Part shown: piece after piece, positions 24,458 through 33,132 of the stretch
How positions within the stretch are numbered: the first letter of the stretch is position 1
Layout: every line of letters starts with the position of its first letter
Origin: Pseudonocardia sp. T1-2H
GTDB lineage: Bacteria > Actinomycetota > Actinomycetes > Mycobacteriales > Pseudonocardiaceae
Reading direction: 5' to 3'
NCBI RefSeq assembly: GCF_038039215.1
Contig: NZ_JBBPCL010000001.1
Location: 3,472,001-3,536,000 of the forward strand
Length of the DNA stretch: 64,000 nt
Made by a program: the position numbers and the translations under genes
Notes under the pieces: generated by a model
The model's input: only the letters and a program-made list of their open reading frames with translations
The model's database searches: none
Told to the model about the DNA's origin: nothing

Positions 24458-26692
24458 ATGTCGGACACGCCGGAGGCTCAGGAGGAGCAGGCGCACGAGC
24501 CCAGCGAGATCACCTACGTCGAACACTTCCATCCGGCCCGTCCCCGCAGCCTCCGGCACCGCGCCCGCGTCAAGTTGCCCTTCGCGCGCCACTCCGTGGC
24601 CCAGGACGGCCCGGCGACCGGGGAGAACCCGGCCTACGTGTCCTGGCTGATCAACCAGTCGATGCTGTCGGACGCCAACGAGATCAGCCGGCAGTTCTCC
24701 GGCCAGGGCTCGATGTGGCAGAACCCGTTCGCCAACCCCGGCCCGCGCCAGGCCGTCGAGACGGCGTCGGTCTGGTTCACCGCCTACCCGCTCTCGCTGA
24801 TCACCCGGCCGGGTGAGTCGTTCCTCGCCGCGATGGCGGACGACGCGATGTGGGAGGCGTTCTCCACCATCGGGATCGAGGCCGTGCACACGGGCCCGGT
24901 CAAGCGCGCCGGCGGCATCTCCGGCTGGCAGTACACCCCGAGCGTCGACGGGCACTTCGACCGGATCAGCACCCAGATCGACCCCGCCTTCGGCACCGAG
25001 GCTGAGTTCCGGACCATGTGCGGCGCGGCGACCTGGTGGGGCGGCACGATCATCGACGACGTCGTCCCCGGGCACACCGGCAAGGGCGCGGACTTCCGGC
25101 TCGCCGAGATGAAGTACGCGGACTACCCCGGCATCTACCACATGGTCGAGATCGACCAGGACGACTGGAGCGCGCTGCCCGAGGTCCCGCCGGGCAAGGA
25201 CTCGGTCAACATCGACGCGGCGTGCGAGGAGTGGCTGGACAAGGCCGGCTACATCATCGGCCCGCTGCAGCGCGTGATCTTCTACGCCGAGGGCGTCAAG
25301 GAGACGAACTGGAGCGTGACCCGCCCCGTCGTCGGGATCGACGGCGTCGAGCGCCGCTGGGTCTACCTGCACTACTTCAAGGACGGCCAGCCGTCGATCA
25401 ACTGGCTGGACCCGTCGTTCGCCGGGATGCGGATGGTCATCGGCGACGCGCTGCACTCGCTGGCGGACCTGGGGTCCGGGGCGCTGCGGCTGGACGCCAA
25501 CGGCTTCCTGGGCGTGGAGAAGAGCGCGGCGGAGGGCAACCCGGCCTGGTCCGAGGGCCACCCGCTCTCCGAGGCCGCGAACCACCTCATCGCGAGCATG
25601 GTCCGCAAGGTCGGCGGGTTCACCTTCCAGGAGCTGAACCTGACGATCGACGACATCCGCATCACCTCCGAGGCCGGTGCGGACCTGTCCTACGACTTCA
25701 TCAACCGGCCCGCCTACCACCACGCCCTGGCCACCGCGGACACCGAGTTCCTCCGGCTCACCCTGCGCACCTCGCTCGAGCTCGGCGTGGACCCGGCGTC
25801 CCTGGTGCACGCCATGCAGAACCACGACGAGCTCACCTACGAACTCGTGCACTGGTCCACCGGGCACCAGCACGACGTCTACACCTACAAGGGCGCGGAG
25901 ATCACCGGCGGCGAGCTCGGGGACTCCGTGCGCCGGGACCTCTGCGAGCACCTCACCGGCCCGAACGCCCCGTACAACCTGGTGTTCACCACCAACGGCA
26001 TCGCCTGCACCACGGCCACGGTCATCGCGGCCACGCTGGGGATCGCGGACCTCGACGAGATCGACGACATCGACCGGATCCGGCGCGCACACCTGCTGCT
26101 GGCCATGTTCAACGCGCTGCAGCCGGGCGTCTTCGCGCTCTCCGGCTGGGACCTCTGCGGCATGCTCACGCTGCCCCCCGAGGAGGTCGGAGACCTGCTG
26201 GACACCGGGGACACGCGCTGGATCCATCGCGCCGCGCACGACCTGATGGGCGTCAACCCCAAGGCGACGAAGTCGGCCGCCGGGATGCCCCGTGGCCGCA
26301 GCCTCTACGGCACGATCCCGGACCAGCTCGCGGACGAGGCCAGCTTCCTGCGCCAACTGCAGGCGATCCTGAAGGTCCGCTCGCACTACCGGATCGCGGT
26401 CAGCCGCCAGGTGGACGTCCCGGACGTCTCGCACAAGGGGATGCTCGTGCTCGTCCACCAGCTCGACGACCCGGCGCAGCTGCAGCTCACCGTGCTGAAC
26501 TTCGCCAACGAGCCGATCGCCGGCACCGTCCACTCGGTGGAGCTGCCCCCCGGCGCCCAGGTGTCGGACATGTTCACCGGCGAGGTGATCGCCGCGGTCG
26601 ACGACCTGCGGAGCTTCACCCTCGAGCTGGAGGAGCACCAGGGGATGTCGTTGCTGGTCCAGCGGCCGGCCGAGGGGTCCGCGCAGGCCTAG
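24458..26692 (+). CDS. GH13 alpha-glucan enzyme, trehalose-synthase-like
   Basis: 744 residues from ATG 24458 (GGGGAGAG upstream). A GH13 catalytic barrel is recognised from the nucleophile strand [14 protein letters not shown], the acid/base strand [12 protein letters not shown] and the third carboxylate in [14 protein letters not shown], closely matching the maltose alpha-glucosyltransferase (TreS) pattern. A beta-sandwich C-terminal domain follows ([23 protein letters not shown]). It is longer than typical TreS (about 550-600), with a divergent N-terminal 130 residues rich in [17 protein letters not shown]. It may interconvert maltose and trehalose or act on a related disaccharide. No glgE, treY/treZ or maltokinase gene is adjacent. 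Confidence 0.82.
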   Translation: MSDTPEAQEEQAHEPSEITYVEHFHPARPRSLRHRARVKLPFARHSVAQDGPATGENPAYVSWLINQSMLSDANEISRQFSGQGSMWQNPFANPGPRQAVETASVWFTAYPLSLITRPGESFLAAMADDAMWEAFSTIGIEAVHTGPVKRAGGISGWQYTPSVDGHFDRISTQIDPAFGTEAEFRTMCGAATWWGGTIIDDVVPGHTGKGADFRLAEMKYADYPGIYHMVEIDQDDWSALPEVPPGKDSVNIDAACEEWLDKAGYIIGPLQRVIFYAEGVKETNWSVTRPVVGIDGVERRWVYLHYFKDGQPSINWLDPSFAGMRMVIGDALHSLADLGSGALRLDANGFLGVEKSAAEGNPAWSEGHPLSEAANHLIASMVRKVGGFTFQELNLTIDDIRITSEAGADLSYDFINRPAYHHALATADTEFLRLTLRTSLELGVDPASLVHAMQNHDELTYELVHWSTGHQHDVYTYKGAEITGGELGDSVRRDLCEHLTGPNAPYNLVFTTNGIACTTATVIAATLGIADLDEIDDIDRIRRAHLLLAMFNALQPGVFALSGWDLCGMLTLPPEEVGDLLDTGDTRWIHRAAHDLMGVNPKATKSAAGMPRGRSLYGTIPDQLADEASFLRQLQAILKVRSHYRIAVSRQVDVPDVSHKGMLVLVHQLDDPAQLQLTVLNFANEPIAGTVHSVELPPGAQVSDMFTGEVIAAVDDLRSFTLELEEHQGMSLLVQRPAEGSAQA

Positions 26693-26829
26693 TCGCGTCG
26701 TCCGGCGGTGTCCGCACAGCGCAGTCCGATCTGTTCCCCGGCTGCCTGTGCGGTGCTTCACGCTGCGCTGCCGGCCCCCTTGCTGGTTACTGTGGTGGGA
26801 CCTCGTCGCCTCACGGAAAGAGACGTCCG

Positions 26830-26967
26830 ATGCCCGTTGTGCTCGTCGCACGGCTGTGGCTCGACGGCGTCGGCTCGCCTCCCGGCCGCTGTCCGGCGTA
26901 CCGCCCCGGCCCGGCACCGGCGATGTCCCCGTCTCCCGGGGAGAGCTGTGTGCGAATCCTCCCGTGA
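26830..26967 (+). CDS. Possible short leader peptide ahead of the LLM monooxygenase operon
   Basis: A 45-codon frame starts at ATG 26830 with GGAAAGAG upstream and ends 12 bases before the GTG of the first LLM gene. It begins PVVLVARLWLDG after Met and contains two Cys codons late in the frame. Actinobacterial sulfur-metabolism operons often have short peptides with an LVAR-like start and cysteine codons, thought to sense cysteine supply; the resemblance here is loose. It could equally be a chance frame in the 5' leader. Confidence 0.3.
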   Translation: MPVVLVARLWLDGVGSPPGRCPAYRPGPAPAMSPSPGESCVRILP

Positions 26968-26979
26968 AGGACCTCGCCC

Positions 26980-28188
26980 GTGAGCGACCCACAGAATCCC
27001 GTACACCTCGCCCCCCTCCATGTCGCCGTGGCCCTCGACGGCGCCGGCTGGCACCCCGCCGCCTGGCGTGAGCCCGAGGCCAGACCCACCGAGTTCTTCG
27101 ACGCCCGGTACTGGACCGACCTCGTCCGGGAGGCCGAGCGCGGCCTGCTGGACCTGGTGACGATCGAGGACTCCTTCGGCCTCCAGTCGTCGAACCCCGG
27201 CAGGCCGGACGACCGCACGGACCAGGTCCGCGGCCGGCTGGACGCGGTGCTGGTCGCCGCTCGGGTCGCCCCGCTGACCGAGCACGTCGGGATCGTCCCG
27301 ACCGCCGTCGTCACCCACACCGAGCCGTTCCACGCGTCCAAGGCCGTCGCGACGCTGGACTGGGTGAGCACCGGGCGCGCCGGGGTCCGGGTCCGGGTGT
27401 CGAGCCGGCCGGACGAGGCGGCGCTGTTCGGCCGGCGGACGGTCGAGCCCTTCGAACCCGGCAGCGCGGACGACCGGCCGATCGTCGACCTGTTCGACGA
27501 GGCCGCGGACTACGTCGAGGTCGTGCGCCGGCTCTGGGACAGCTGGGAGGACGACGCCGAGATCCGCGACGCCGCCACCGGCCGCTTCGTGGACCGGGAG
27601 AAGCTGCACTACATCGACTTCGAGGGCCGACACTTCTCCGTTCGCGGCCCCTCGATCACCCCGCGGCCGCCGCAGGGCCAGCCGATCGTCGCCGCGCTCG
27701 CCCACCGCACCGTGGCCTACCGGCTCGTCGGCCGCTCGGCGGACCTCGGGTTCGTCACCCCGCGGGACGCCGCGGACGCCCGCGCGATCCTCGCCGAGGT
27801 CCGCGCCGAGCAGACCGCCGCCGGCCGGGCGGACGAGACCGTGCACGTCCTCGGGGACGTCGTCGTCTTCCTCGACGACGACGCGGCCGCCGCCGCGGAC
27901 CGCAAGGCGCGGCTCGACGCGCTGCTCGGCCGGGAGCTGATCAGCGACGCGCGAATCTTCGTCGGCACGCCCGCGGAGCTGGCCGACCTGGTGCTGGAGT
28001 GGCGGGAGGCGGGGCTCGGCGGCGTCCGGCTGCGGCCCGGCGGCCTCCCCCACGACCTGGAGCAGATCACCCGCGGCCTCGTCCCGGAGCTGCAGCGCCG
28101 CGGCGCCTTCCGCACCGCCTACGAGGCGGACACCCTGCGCGGGTTGCTCGGCCTGGCCCGGCCCGCCAACCGCTACGCGGCCGTCTGA
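26980..28188 (+). CDS. LLM class flavin-dependent monooxygenase
   Basis: 402 residues from GTG 26980, preceded by GAAGGA. The luciferase-like barrel shows in LHVAVALDGAGWHP, LDLVTIEDSFGLQ, VGIVPTAVVTHTEPFHASKAVATLDWVSTGRAGV and the C-terminal LVPELQRRGAFRTAYEADTLRGLLGL. It belongs to the NtaA/SnaA/DszA side of the family, which uses FMNH2 supplied by a partner reductase. It sits 10 bases upstream of a second such enzyme, so the two are co-transcribed and may act on the same organosulfur, amine or related compound. No flavin reductase gene is nearby. Confidence 0.88.
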   Translation: MSDPQNPVHLAPLHVAVALDGAGWHPAAWREPEARPTEFFDARYWTDLVREAERGLLDLVTIEDSFGLQSSNPGRPDDRTDQVRGRLDAVLVAARVAPLTEHVGIVPTAVVTHTEPFHASKAVATLDWVSTGRAGVRVRVSSRPDEAALFGRRTVEPFEPGSADDRPIVDLFDEAADYVEVVRRLWDSWEDDAEIRDAATGRFVDREKLHYIDFEGRHFSVRGPSITPRPPQGQPIVAALAHRTVAYRLVGRSADLGFVTPRDAADARAILAEVRAEQTAAGRADETVHVLGDVVVFLDDDAAAAADRKARLDALLGRELISDARIFVGTPAELADLVLEWREAGLGGVRLRPGGLPHDLEQITRGLVPELQRRGAFRTAYEADTLRGLLGLARPANRYAAV

Positions 28189-28198
28189 GGGGACGATC

Positions 28199-29572
28199 AT
28201 GGCCAAGAAGCAGATCCACCTCGCCGCGCACTTCCCCGGCGTCAACAACACCACCGTCTGGAGCGACCCGGCGGCCGGCAGCCACATCGACTTCCGGTCG
28301 TTCGTGCACTTCGCGCAGACCGCCGAGCGGGCGAAGTTCGACTTCCTGTTCCTCGCCGAGGGGCTGCGGCTGCGCGAGCAGAACGGGCAGATCTACGACC
28401 TGGACGTCGTCGGCCGGCCGGACACGATGACCGTGCTGGCCGCGCTCGCCGCCGTCACCGAGCGCCTCGGCCTGGCCGGGACGATCAACTCGACGTTCAA
28501 CGAGCCGTACGAGATCGCCCGCCAGTTCGCCTCGCTGGACCACCTGTCGGCGGGCCGGGCGGCGTGGAACGTCGTGACGTCCTGGGACGAGTTCACCGGG
28601 GAGAACTTCCGCCGCGGCGGGTTCCTGCCGCAGGAGAAGCGCTACCTGCGCGCCAAGGAGTTCCTGGCCGCCACCTGGGCACTGTTCGACTCCTGGCGCG
28701 GGGACGAGATCGTGGCGGACAAGGAGTCCGGCGTCTTCCTCGCCGACCCCGACGCCGGCCGGTTCGACGTCTCGTCCGACCAGTTCGACATCAGGGGCCG
28801 GTTCTCGGTGCCCCGCAGCCCGCAGACCCGTCCGGTGATCCTGCAGGCCGGGGACTCCGAGGAGGGCCGCGAGTTCGCCGCGTCGAGCGCGGACGCGATC
28901 TTCACCCGGCACGGCACCCTGGACGCCGGCCGCGAGTTCTACGCGGACGTCAAGGGGCGGCTGGCGAAGTACGGCCGCTCCCCGGACGACCTGAAGATCC
29001 TTCCGGCGGCCACGTTCGTCCTGGGCGACTCCGACGCCGAGGCACAGGAGAAGGCGGACGTCATCCGGCACCAGCAGGTCAGCGGGCAGACCGCGATCAA
29101 GTTCCTCGAGCAGCTCTGGAACCGGGACCTGTCCGACCACGACCCGGACGGCCCGCTGCCCGAGGTCGACCCGCTCGTCGGGGAGAACACCGTCGCCCGC
29201 GGCCGGGCGAGCGTGCGGATGTACCGGGACCCGATCGCGACGGCCCGGCAGTGGCGCGAGCTGGCCGAGGCCAAGCACCTCTCGACCCGGGAGCTGATCA
29301 TCGAGGTCACCGGCCGGCAGTCGTTCGTCGGGACGCCGGAGAAGGTCGCGGACGCACTCGACGAGTTCGTCCAGGCGGACGCGAGCGACGGATTCGTCCT
29401 CGTCCCGCACCTCACCCCCGGCGGTCTCGACGAGTTCGCGGACACCGTCGTGCCGCTGCTGCAGGAGCGCGGCTCGTTCCGCACCGAGTACGAGGGCACC
29501 ACCCTGCGCGACCACCTCGGCCTGGGCGACGCGAGGCCCCCGGCCGACGCGATCCCCGGGGTGCGCTCATGA
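28199..29572 (+). CDS. NtaA/DszA-type FMNH2-dependent monooxygenase
   Basis: 457 residues starting AKKQIHLAAHFPGVNNTTVW after Met, the usual opening of nitrilotriacetate/desulfurisation monooxygenases. Further family markers are FLFLAEGLRLR, LAGTINSTFNEPYEIARQFASLDHLSAGRAAWNVVTSW, the EKRYLRAKEF segment, and VILQAGDSEEGREFAA. The C-terminus ends LLQERGSFRTEYEGTTLRDHLGL, matching the upstream paralogue. It oxidatively cleaves C-S or C-N bonds in characterised relatives; the substrate here is unknown. Its stop overlaps the ATG of a broken short gene (ATGA). Confidence 0.9.
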   Translation: MAKKQIHLAAHFPGVNNTTVWSDPAAGSHIDFRSFVHFAQTAERAKFDFLFLAEGLRLREQNGQIYDLDVVGRPDTMTVLAALAAVTERLGLAGTINSTFNEPYEIARQFASLDHLSAGRAAWNVVTSWDEFTGENFRRGGFLPQEKRYLRAKEFLAATWALFDSWRGDEIVADKESGVFLADPDAGRFDVSSDQFDIRGRFSVPRSPQTRPVILQAGDSEEGREFAASSADAIFTRHGTLDAGREFYADVKGRLAKYGRSPDDLKILPAATFVLGDSDAEAQEKADVIRHQQVSGQTAIKFLEQLWNRDLSDHDPDGPLPEVDPLVGENTVARGRASVRMYRDPIATARQWRELAEAKHLSTRELIIEVTGRQSFVGTPEKVADALDEFVQADASDGFVLVPHLTPGGLDEFADTVVPLLQERGSFRTEYEGTTLRDHLGLGDARPPADAIPGVRS

Positions 29573-29670
29573 GGTTCCTCGGCCTGGACATCGGCAGGCA
29601 GTACGAGTACCTCACCGAGAACTACGAGCTGCGAACGCGCTGCAGCCACGGGAGAACTACCTCGTCCTGA
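29569..29670 (+). pseudogene. Truncated gene coupled to the monooxygenase operon, perhaps an ABC-permease start
   Basis: An ATG overlapping the monooxygenase stop opens a 33-codon frame reading RFLGLDIGRQYEYLTENYEL and then unrelated residues before TGA. The YEYLTENYEL stretch recalls the start of osmoprotectant-type ABC permeases, which often follow such monooxygenases, but this is weak. In another frame from about 29630 a sensible-looking stretch (NALQPRENYLVLIRREVSTTLL) suggests a deletion or frameshift joined two coding pieces. The identity is uncertain; that something was lost here is fairly likely. Confidence 0.4.
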
Positions 29671-30023
29671 TCCGCCGGGAGGTCTCCACCACGCTCCTGG
29701 GGGCCGCAGGATCCGGACCGGGCGAGGGGGTTCACGGCAGCGGGGGTGAGCGCGGCCGTGCCCGCGCGCCGGGGACCTCGCCGGGCGGGGGTGTGCAAGC
29801 CCTACGCCCGGAGTGGGGTGTGCACCCCCCGGTGCGGGGGGTGCACCCGATGGTCCCCGGACGGCCCGCACGCGAACCTGGTGCAGGAGCCGCGCGGCCG
29901 TCGTCGACCGCGCCGGACTCCCCCGGGCAGGCAGGCGCTCGGGGCAGCCGGATCCCGCGTCGCGGACGCCGAGGGGGACGCCATGGCCGTCACCGTGGAC
30001 CAGCACGAGAACGTCGCCGGGCC
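29671..30023. other. Intergenic, about 350 bp, with a strong hairpin
   Basis: No gene recognised. It contains the perfect inverted repeat at 29820-29846 and a partial third copy of its GGGTGTGCA element near 29789. It separates the monooxygenase operon from the membrane-protein pair. Confidence 0.5.
29820..29846. repeat. Perfect 11-bp inverted repeat, terminator-like
   Basis: GTGCACCCCCC (29820-29830) and GGGGGGTGCAC (29836-29846) pair exactly around GGTGC. The position 150 bases after the last monooxygenase-operon frame suits a terminator. GTGCAC is itself palindromic, so a protein-binding site is also possible. Confidence 0.55.
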
Positions 30024-30548
30024 GTGACCTCCGCCGTGCTCGGGTGGTCGATGCTGACCGGCGCCGTCCCGGCGACACTCACGTTGCTCGGCGCCGCCGG
30101 GCTGGTCGCGTTGCTCGCGCGCCGGGACGCGACGTGGTGGAGCCGGAGCGTCCCGCGCGCCGTGCTGGTCGCGCTGCTCGTGCCTGTGGCCACCGCGATC
30201 GTCGTCGACCGCATCTGGCGGCCGTTCCCCGACCCGCTGCCCGTCGACGCGCTGGTGTACCTCGGCGTCACGGCCCTCGCCCTCGCGCTCCTGGCGCAGC
30301 GGCTCACCGGGAGACGACGGTCCCGGGCGGCCGCGGTCGGCCGGGCGCTCGGGCTGGGGCTCGCCGCGGCGACCGTCGTCGTCGCCGCGGCATCGGGGGT
30401 CAACCGCTACTACGAGCGATTCCCCACGGTCGGCGCCGCGCTGGGCGTGCCGCCGGCGAACCAGGCGGATCTCGCCTGGAGGGTCTGGGCTCCAGGCCTC
30501 GATGCCGCCCTGCCCTGGCTCGGCACCCGGATCGGGCCGACACCGTGA
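30024..30548 (+). CDS. Multi-helix membrane protein resembling the N-terminal domain of membrane esterases
   Basis: 174 residues from GTG 30024 with four hydrophobic segments (PATLTLLGAAGLVALLA, VLVALLVPVATAIVV, LVYLGVTALALALLA, LGLGLAAATVVVAAASG) and the stretch SGVNRYYERFPTVGAALG. That last motif resembles the linker before the catalytic domain in actinobacterial alpha/beta-hydrolase esterases with a membrane N-terminus. Here the protein stops about 40 residues later with no hydrolase domain. Its stop overlaps the GTG of the DUF2156 gene, implying coupled expression. It is either a shortened esterase or a stand-alone membrane partner; function unknown. Confidence 0.6.
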   Translation: MTSAVLGWSMLTGAVPATLTLLGAAGLVALLARRDATWWSRSVPRAVLVALLVPVATAIVVDRIWRPFPDPLPVDALVYLGVTALALALLAQRLTGRRRSRAAAVGRALGLGLAAATVVVAAASGVNRYYERFPTVGAALGVPPANQADLAWRVWAPGLDAALPWLGTRIGPTP

Positions 30549-33094
30549 ACCTGACCGCCGACTCGCCTCGGGTGACCGCGGCTCCACACCCGCCCGAGCC
30601 CTCCCGCTCCGCCGCCGCGTGGGGAACCGCGTGGGGAACACTGCGCAGGTTCCCGCTCACCGTCGCCCTGCTGCTCACGCTCTGGGGAGCCGGGGCGCTG
30701 ACCGGGTCGCTGACCCGCGGCCCCTCCCGAGGCCTGCTCGCCGAGGTCGGCGCCGGCCTCGGCCCGGCCGCGGCCGGACGCTGGTGGTTCCTGCTCACCG
30801 CACCCTTCTTCGCCTCCGGCCCCGGGGCCTACGCGGCCGCGACCCTCGTGCTGCTGGGCGTGCTGCCGGTCCTGGAACGACGGCTCGGCAGCCGGCGGAC
30901 CGCGGCACTCCTCGCGCTCGTCCAGGTCTTCGGCACGACGGCGGGGATCAGCGCGGTCGCGCTCTTCCGCCTCTCCGGCGGCCGCTGGTCGAACCAGCTC
31001 GCCGCCTCCATCGCCGTCGGTCCGGGAGCGGCGGTGATCGGCGCCGCGCTCGCCGGCTCGGCCGCCCTCCCGGTGCTCTGGCGCCGCCGGGTCCGGCTCC
31101 TGGCGCTGGTCGGCCTGGCGACGATGGCGCTCTACTCCGGGCTGCTGCCCGACGTGCTTCGCCTCGTGGTCGGCCTGACCGGGCTGGCCGTGGGCCGGAT
31201 CCTGTACCCGCCGGGCTCCCGGCCGTCGGCGCCGTCCCGGCCCGAGACGCGGGTGCTGCTGGCGTTGATCGTCGCCGCCTCGGCCGTCGGTCCGCTGATC
31301 GCCGCCGTCGCGCAGACCCGGGTCGGACCGCTGTCCGTGCTCCGCTTCGTGGTCGAGCCCGCGCCGGGGCCGGCGGACCTCGCCGAGGCGTGCGCGGGCG
31401 GGACCGTGCGGGCGTGCGCCCGCGCGCACGCCCGGCTCCGGCTGTCCGGCCTCGGCCCCGGGATCATGTCGGTGATGCCGGTGCTCCTCCTGCTCGCCGC
31501 CGCGGAGGGCCTCCGCAGGGGACGTCGGGCGGCGTGGACCGCGGCCCTCGCCCTGAACACCGCCCTCGGCGTCCTCGGCCTGTTCCTCGTGGCGCGCTCG
31601 ACGACGCCGTCCCACCTCCACGGATGGCTCACCCTCGTGCTCCCGGCGCTGCAGCCGCTCGCCGTCGTCGGCGCGCTCGTCGCGGCCCGGCACGCGTTCC
31701 GCGCCGGGCGCGCCACCGAAGCCTTGCGGCGCCGGTCGGCGCAGATCCTGGGCACCGGCGTGGCGGTGTCCGCGGTGTACGTGCTGGGCAGCCTCGCCTT
31801 CGGCGCGCAGTACGACCGGCCGCCCGGTCTCGTCGAACTGGTGCGCGGCCTGCCCGAGCGCTTCCTCCCACCGGGCTACCTGCGGGGCGTCGAGGTGCCG
31901 TTCCGGCCCGTCGGAGCCGTGGCCACCGCCCTGTACGGCTGGACCGGCGTCGTGTTCTGGACGGTGGTGCTGGTCGTCGCGGTCCGCACGTTCGGCCGGA
32001 CCGCAGCCGCGGCGAGCGGCCCGGACCTCGCGCGGGCCCGCCGCGTGCTCGCAGACACCGGGGGCTCCTCGCTGTCGCACATGATCACGTGGCCCGGCCG
32101 GTCGTACTGGTTCCTCCGCGGGGCCGACGTCCCCGGCGCGCCGCACCGGGACCTCGCGGTGATCGGCTTCCACGTCGTCGGCCGGACGGCGCTGACGGTC
32201 GGCGAGCCCGGCGGCGCGCCCGCCCACCGCGCCGCCGCGGTGCACGGGTTCGTCCGCTTCTGCCATGAGCAGGGCTGGACGCCGTGCCTGTACTCGGTCG
32301 GCGCCGAGGTCGCGGACGTCGCCCGCGGGCTCGGCTGGTCGACGGTGCAGGTGGCCGAGGAGACGGTGCTGTCCCTGCCCGGGCTGGCCTTCACCGGCAA
32401 GAAGTGGCAGGACGTCCGGACGGCGCTGAACCGCGCCACGAGGAGCGGCATCACGCCGGTGTGGACCCGGTACGGCGAGTGCTCCCGGTCCACCGTCGCC
32501 CAGATCCGGACGCTGTCGGAGGAGTGGGTCTCGGACAAGGACCTGCCCGAGCTGGGGTTCACCCTGGGCGGCCTCGACGAGCTCGCCGACGACGACGTGC
32601 GGCTGATGCTCGCGGTCGACGCGGACGGGCTGCTGCACGGGGTCACCAGCTGGCTGCCGGTCCGCCGCGACGGCGCCGTCGTCGGCTACACCCTGGACTT
32701 CATGCGCCGCCGCACCGGCGGGGCCGCCGGCGTGGTCGAGTTCCTCGTGGCGTCCACGGTGCGCCGTTGCCAGGAGGACGGGCTGGAGTTCCTCTCGCTC
32801 TCCGGCGCACCCCTGGCCAGGCTCGACCGCGGTGCGGCTCCCGACGGCCTGCAGCGCCTGCTCGACGGCACCGGTCGCGCCCTCGAACCCGTCTACGGCT
32901 TCCGCTCGCTGCTGGCGTTCAAGGCGAAGTTCCAGCCCGAGTACCGGCCCTGGTTCCTGGCCTACCCCGATCCGGCTGGGCTGCCGGCCATCGGCAACGC
33001 GCTGGCGACCGCCTATCTGCCCGGGCTCACCGCCCGGCAGCGGGCCCGGCTCGGGCGGCAGCTGGCGGGCGCGGCGCGGGGCCGGCAGAGCTGA
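30545..33094 (+). CDS. DUF2156/LPG-synthase-like membrane protein
   Basis: 849 residues. The N-terminal half has many membrane helices, beginning with a rhomboid-like block (FPLTVALLLTLWGAGALTG, RWWFLLTAPFFASGPGAYAA, VLERRLGSRRTAALLAL). The C-terminal 330 or so residues are the GNAT-like DUF2156 domain: SLSHMITWPGRSYWF, GFVRFCHEQGWTPCLYSV, FTGKKWQDVRTALNRA, VGYTLDFMRRR and the ending FKAKFQPEYRPWFLAY. Members transfer lysine or another amino acid from aminoacyl-tRNA to phosphatidylglycerol, giving resistance to cationic peptides; in actinobacteria the donor varies. No lysyl-tRNA synthetase is fused. Coupled to the upstream membrane gene. Confidence 0.87.
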   Translation: MNLTADSPRVTAAPHPPEPSRSAAAWGTAWGTLRRFPLTVALLLTLWGAGALTGSLTRGPSRGLLAEVGAGLGPAAAGRWWFLLTAPFFASGPGAYAAATLVLLGVLPVLERRLGSRRTAALLALVQVFGTTAGISAVALFRLSGGRWSNQLAASIAVGPGAAVIGAALAGSAALPVLWRRRVRLLALVGLATMALYSGLLPDVLRLVVGLTGLAVGRILYPPGSRPSAPSRPETRVLLALIVAASAVGPLIAAVAQTRVGPLSVLRFVVEPAPGPADLAEACAGGTVRACARAHARLRLSGLGPGIMSVMPVLLLLAAAEGLRRGRRAAWTAALALNTALGVLGLFLVARSTTPSHLHGWLTLVLPALQPLAVVGALVAARHAFRAGRATEALRRRSAQILGTGVAVSAVYVLGSLAFGAQYDRPPGLVELVRGLPERFLPPGYLRGVEVPFRPVGAVATALYGWTGVVFWTVVLVVAVRTFGRTAAAASGPDLARARRVLADTGGSSLSHMITWPGRSYWFLRGADVPGAPHRDLAVIGFHVVGRTALTVGEPGGAPAHRAAAVHGFVRFCHEQGWTPCLYSVGAEVADVARGLGWSTVQVAEETVLSLPGLAFTGKKWQDVRTALNRATRSGITPVWTRYGECSRSTVAQIRTLSEEWVSDKDLPELGFTLGGLDELADDDVRLMLAVDADGLLHGVTSWLPVRRDGAVVGYTLDFMRRRTGGAAGVVEFLVASTVRRCQEDGLEFLSLSGAPLARLDRGAAPDGLQRLLDGTGRALEPVYGFRSLLAFKAKFQPEYRPWFLAYPDPAGLPAIGNALATAYLPGLTARQRARLGRQLAGAARGRQS

Positions 33095-33098
33095 ACGG

Positions 33099-33131
33099 CC
33101 CCGACGTCGAAGCTACCCCGACGTCGAAGCT
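33099..33131. repeat. Tandem duplication of a 16-bp element
   Basis: CCCCGACGTCGAAGCT occurs at 33099-33114 and again at 33116-33131, separated by one A, in the gap between two convergent genes. It is probably a simple duplication. Confidence 0.8.
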
Positions 33132-33132
33132 C

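Noticed and set aside
24440..26992. An open frame of about 850 codons on the minus strand
   Set aside because: It is antisense to the GH13 gene and arises from strong G/C third-position bias; its sequence is low-complexity and resembles no protein.
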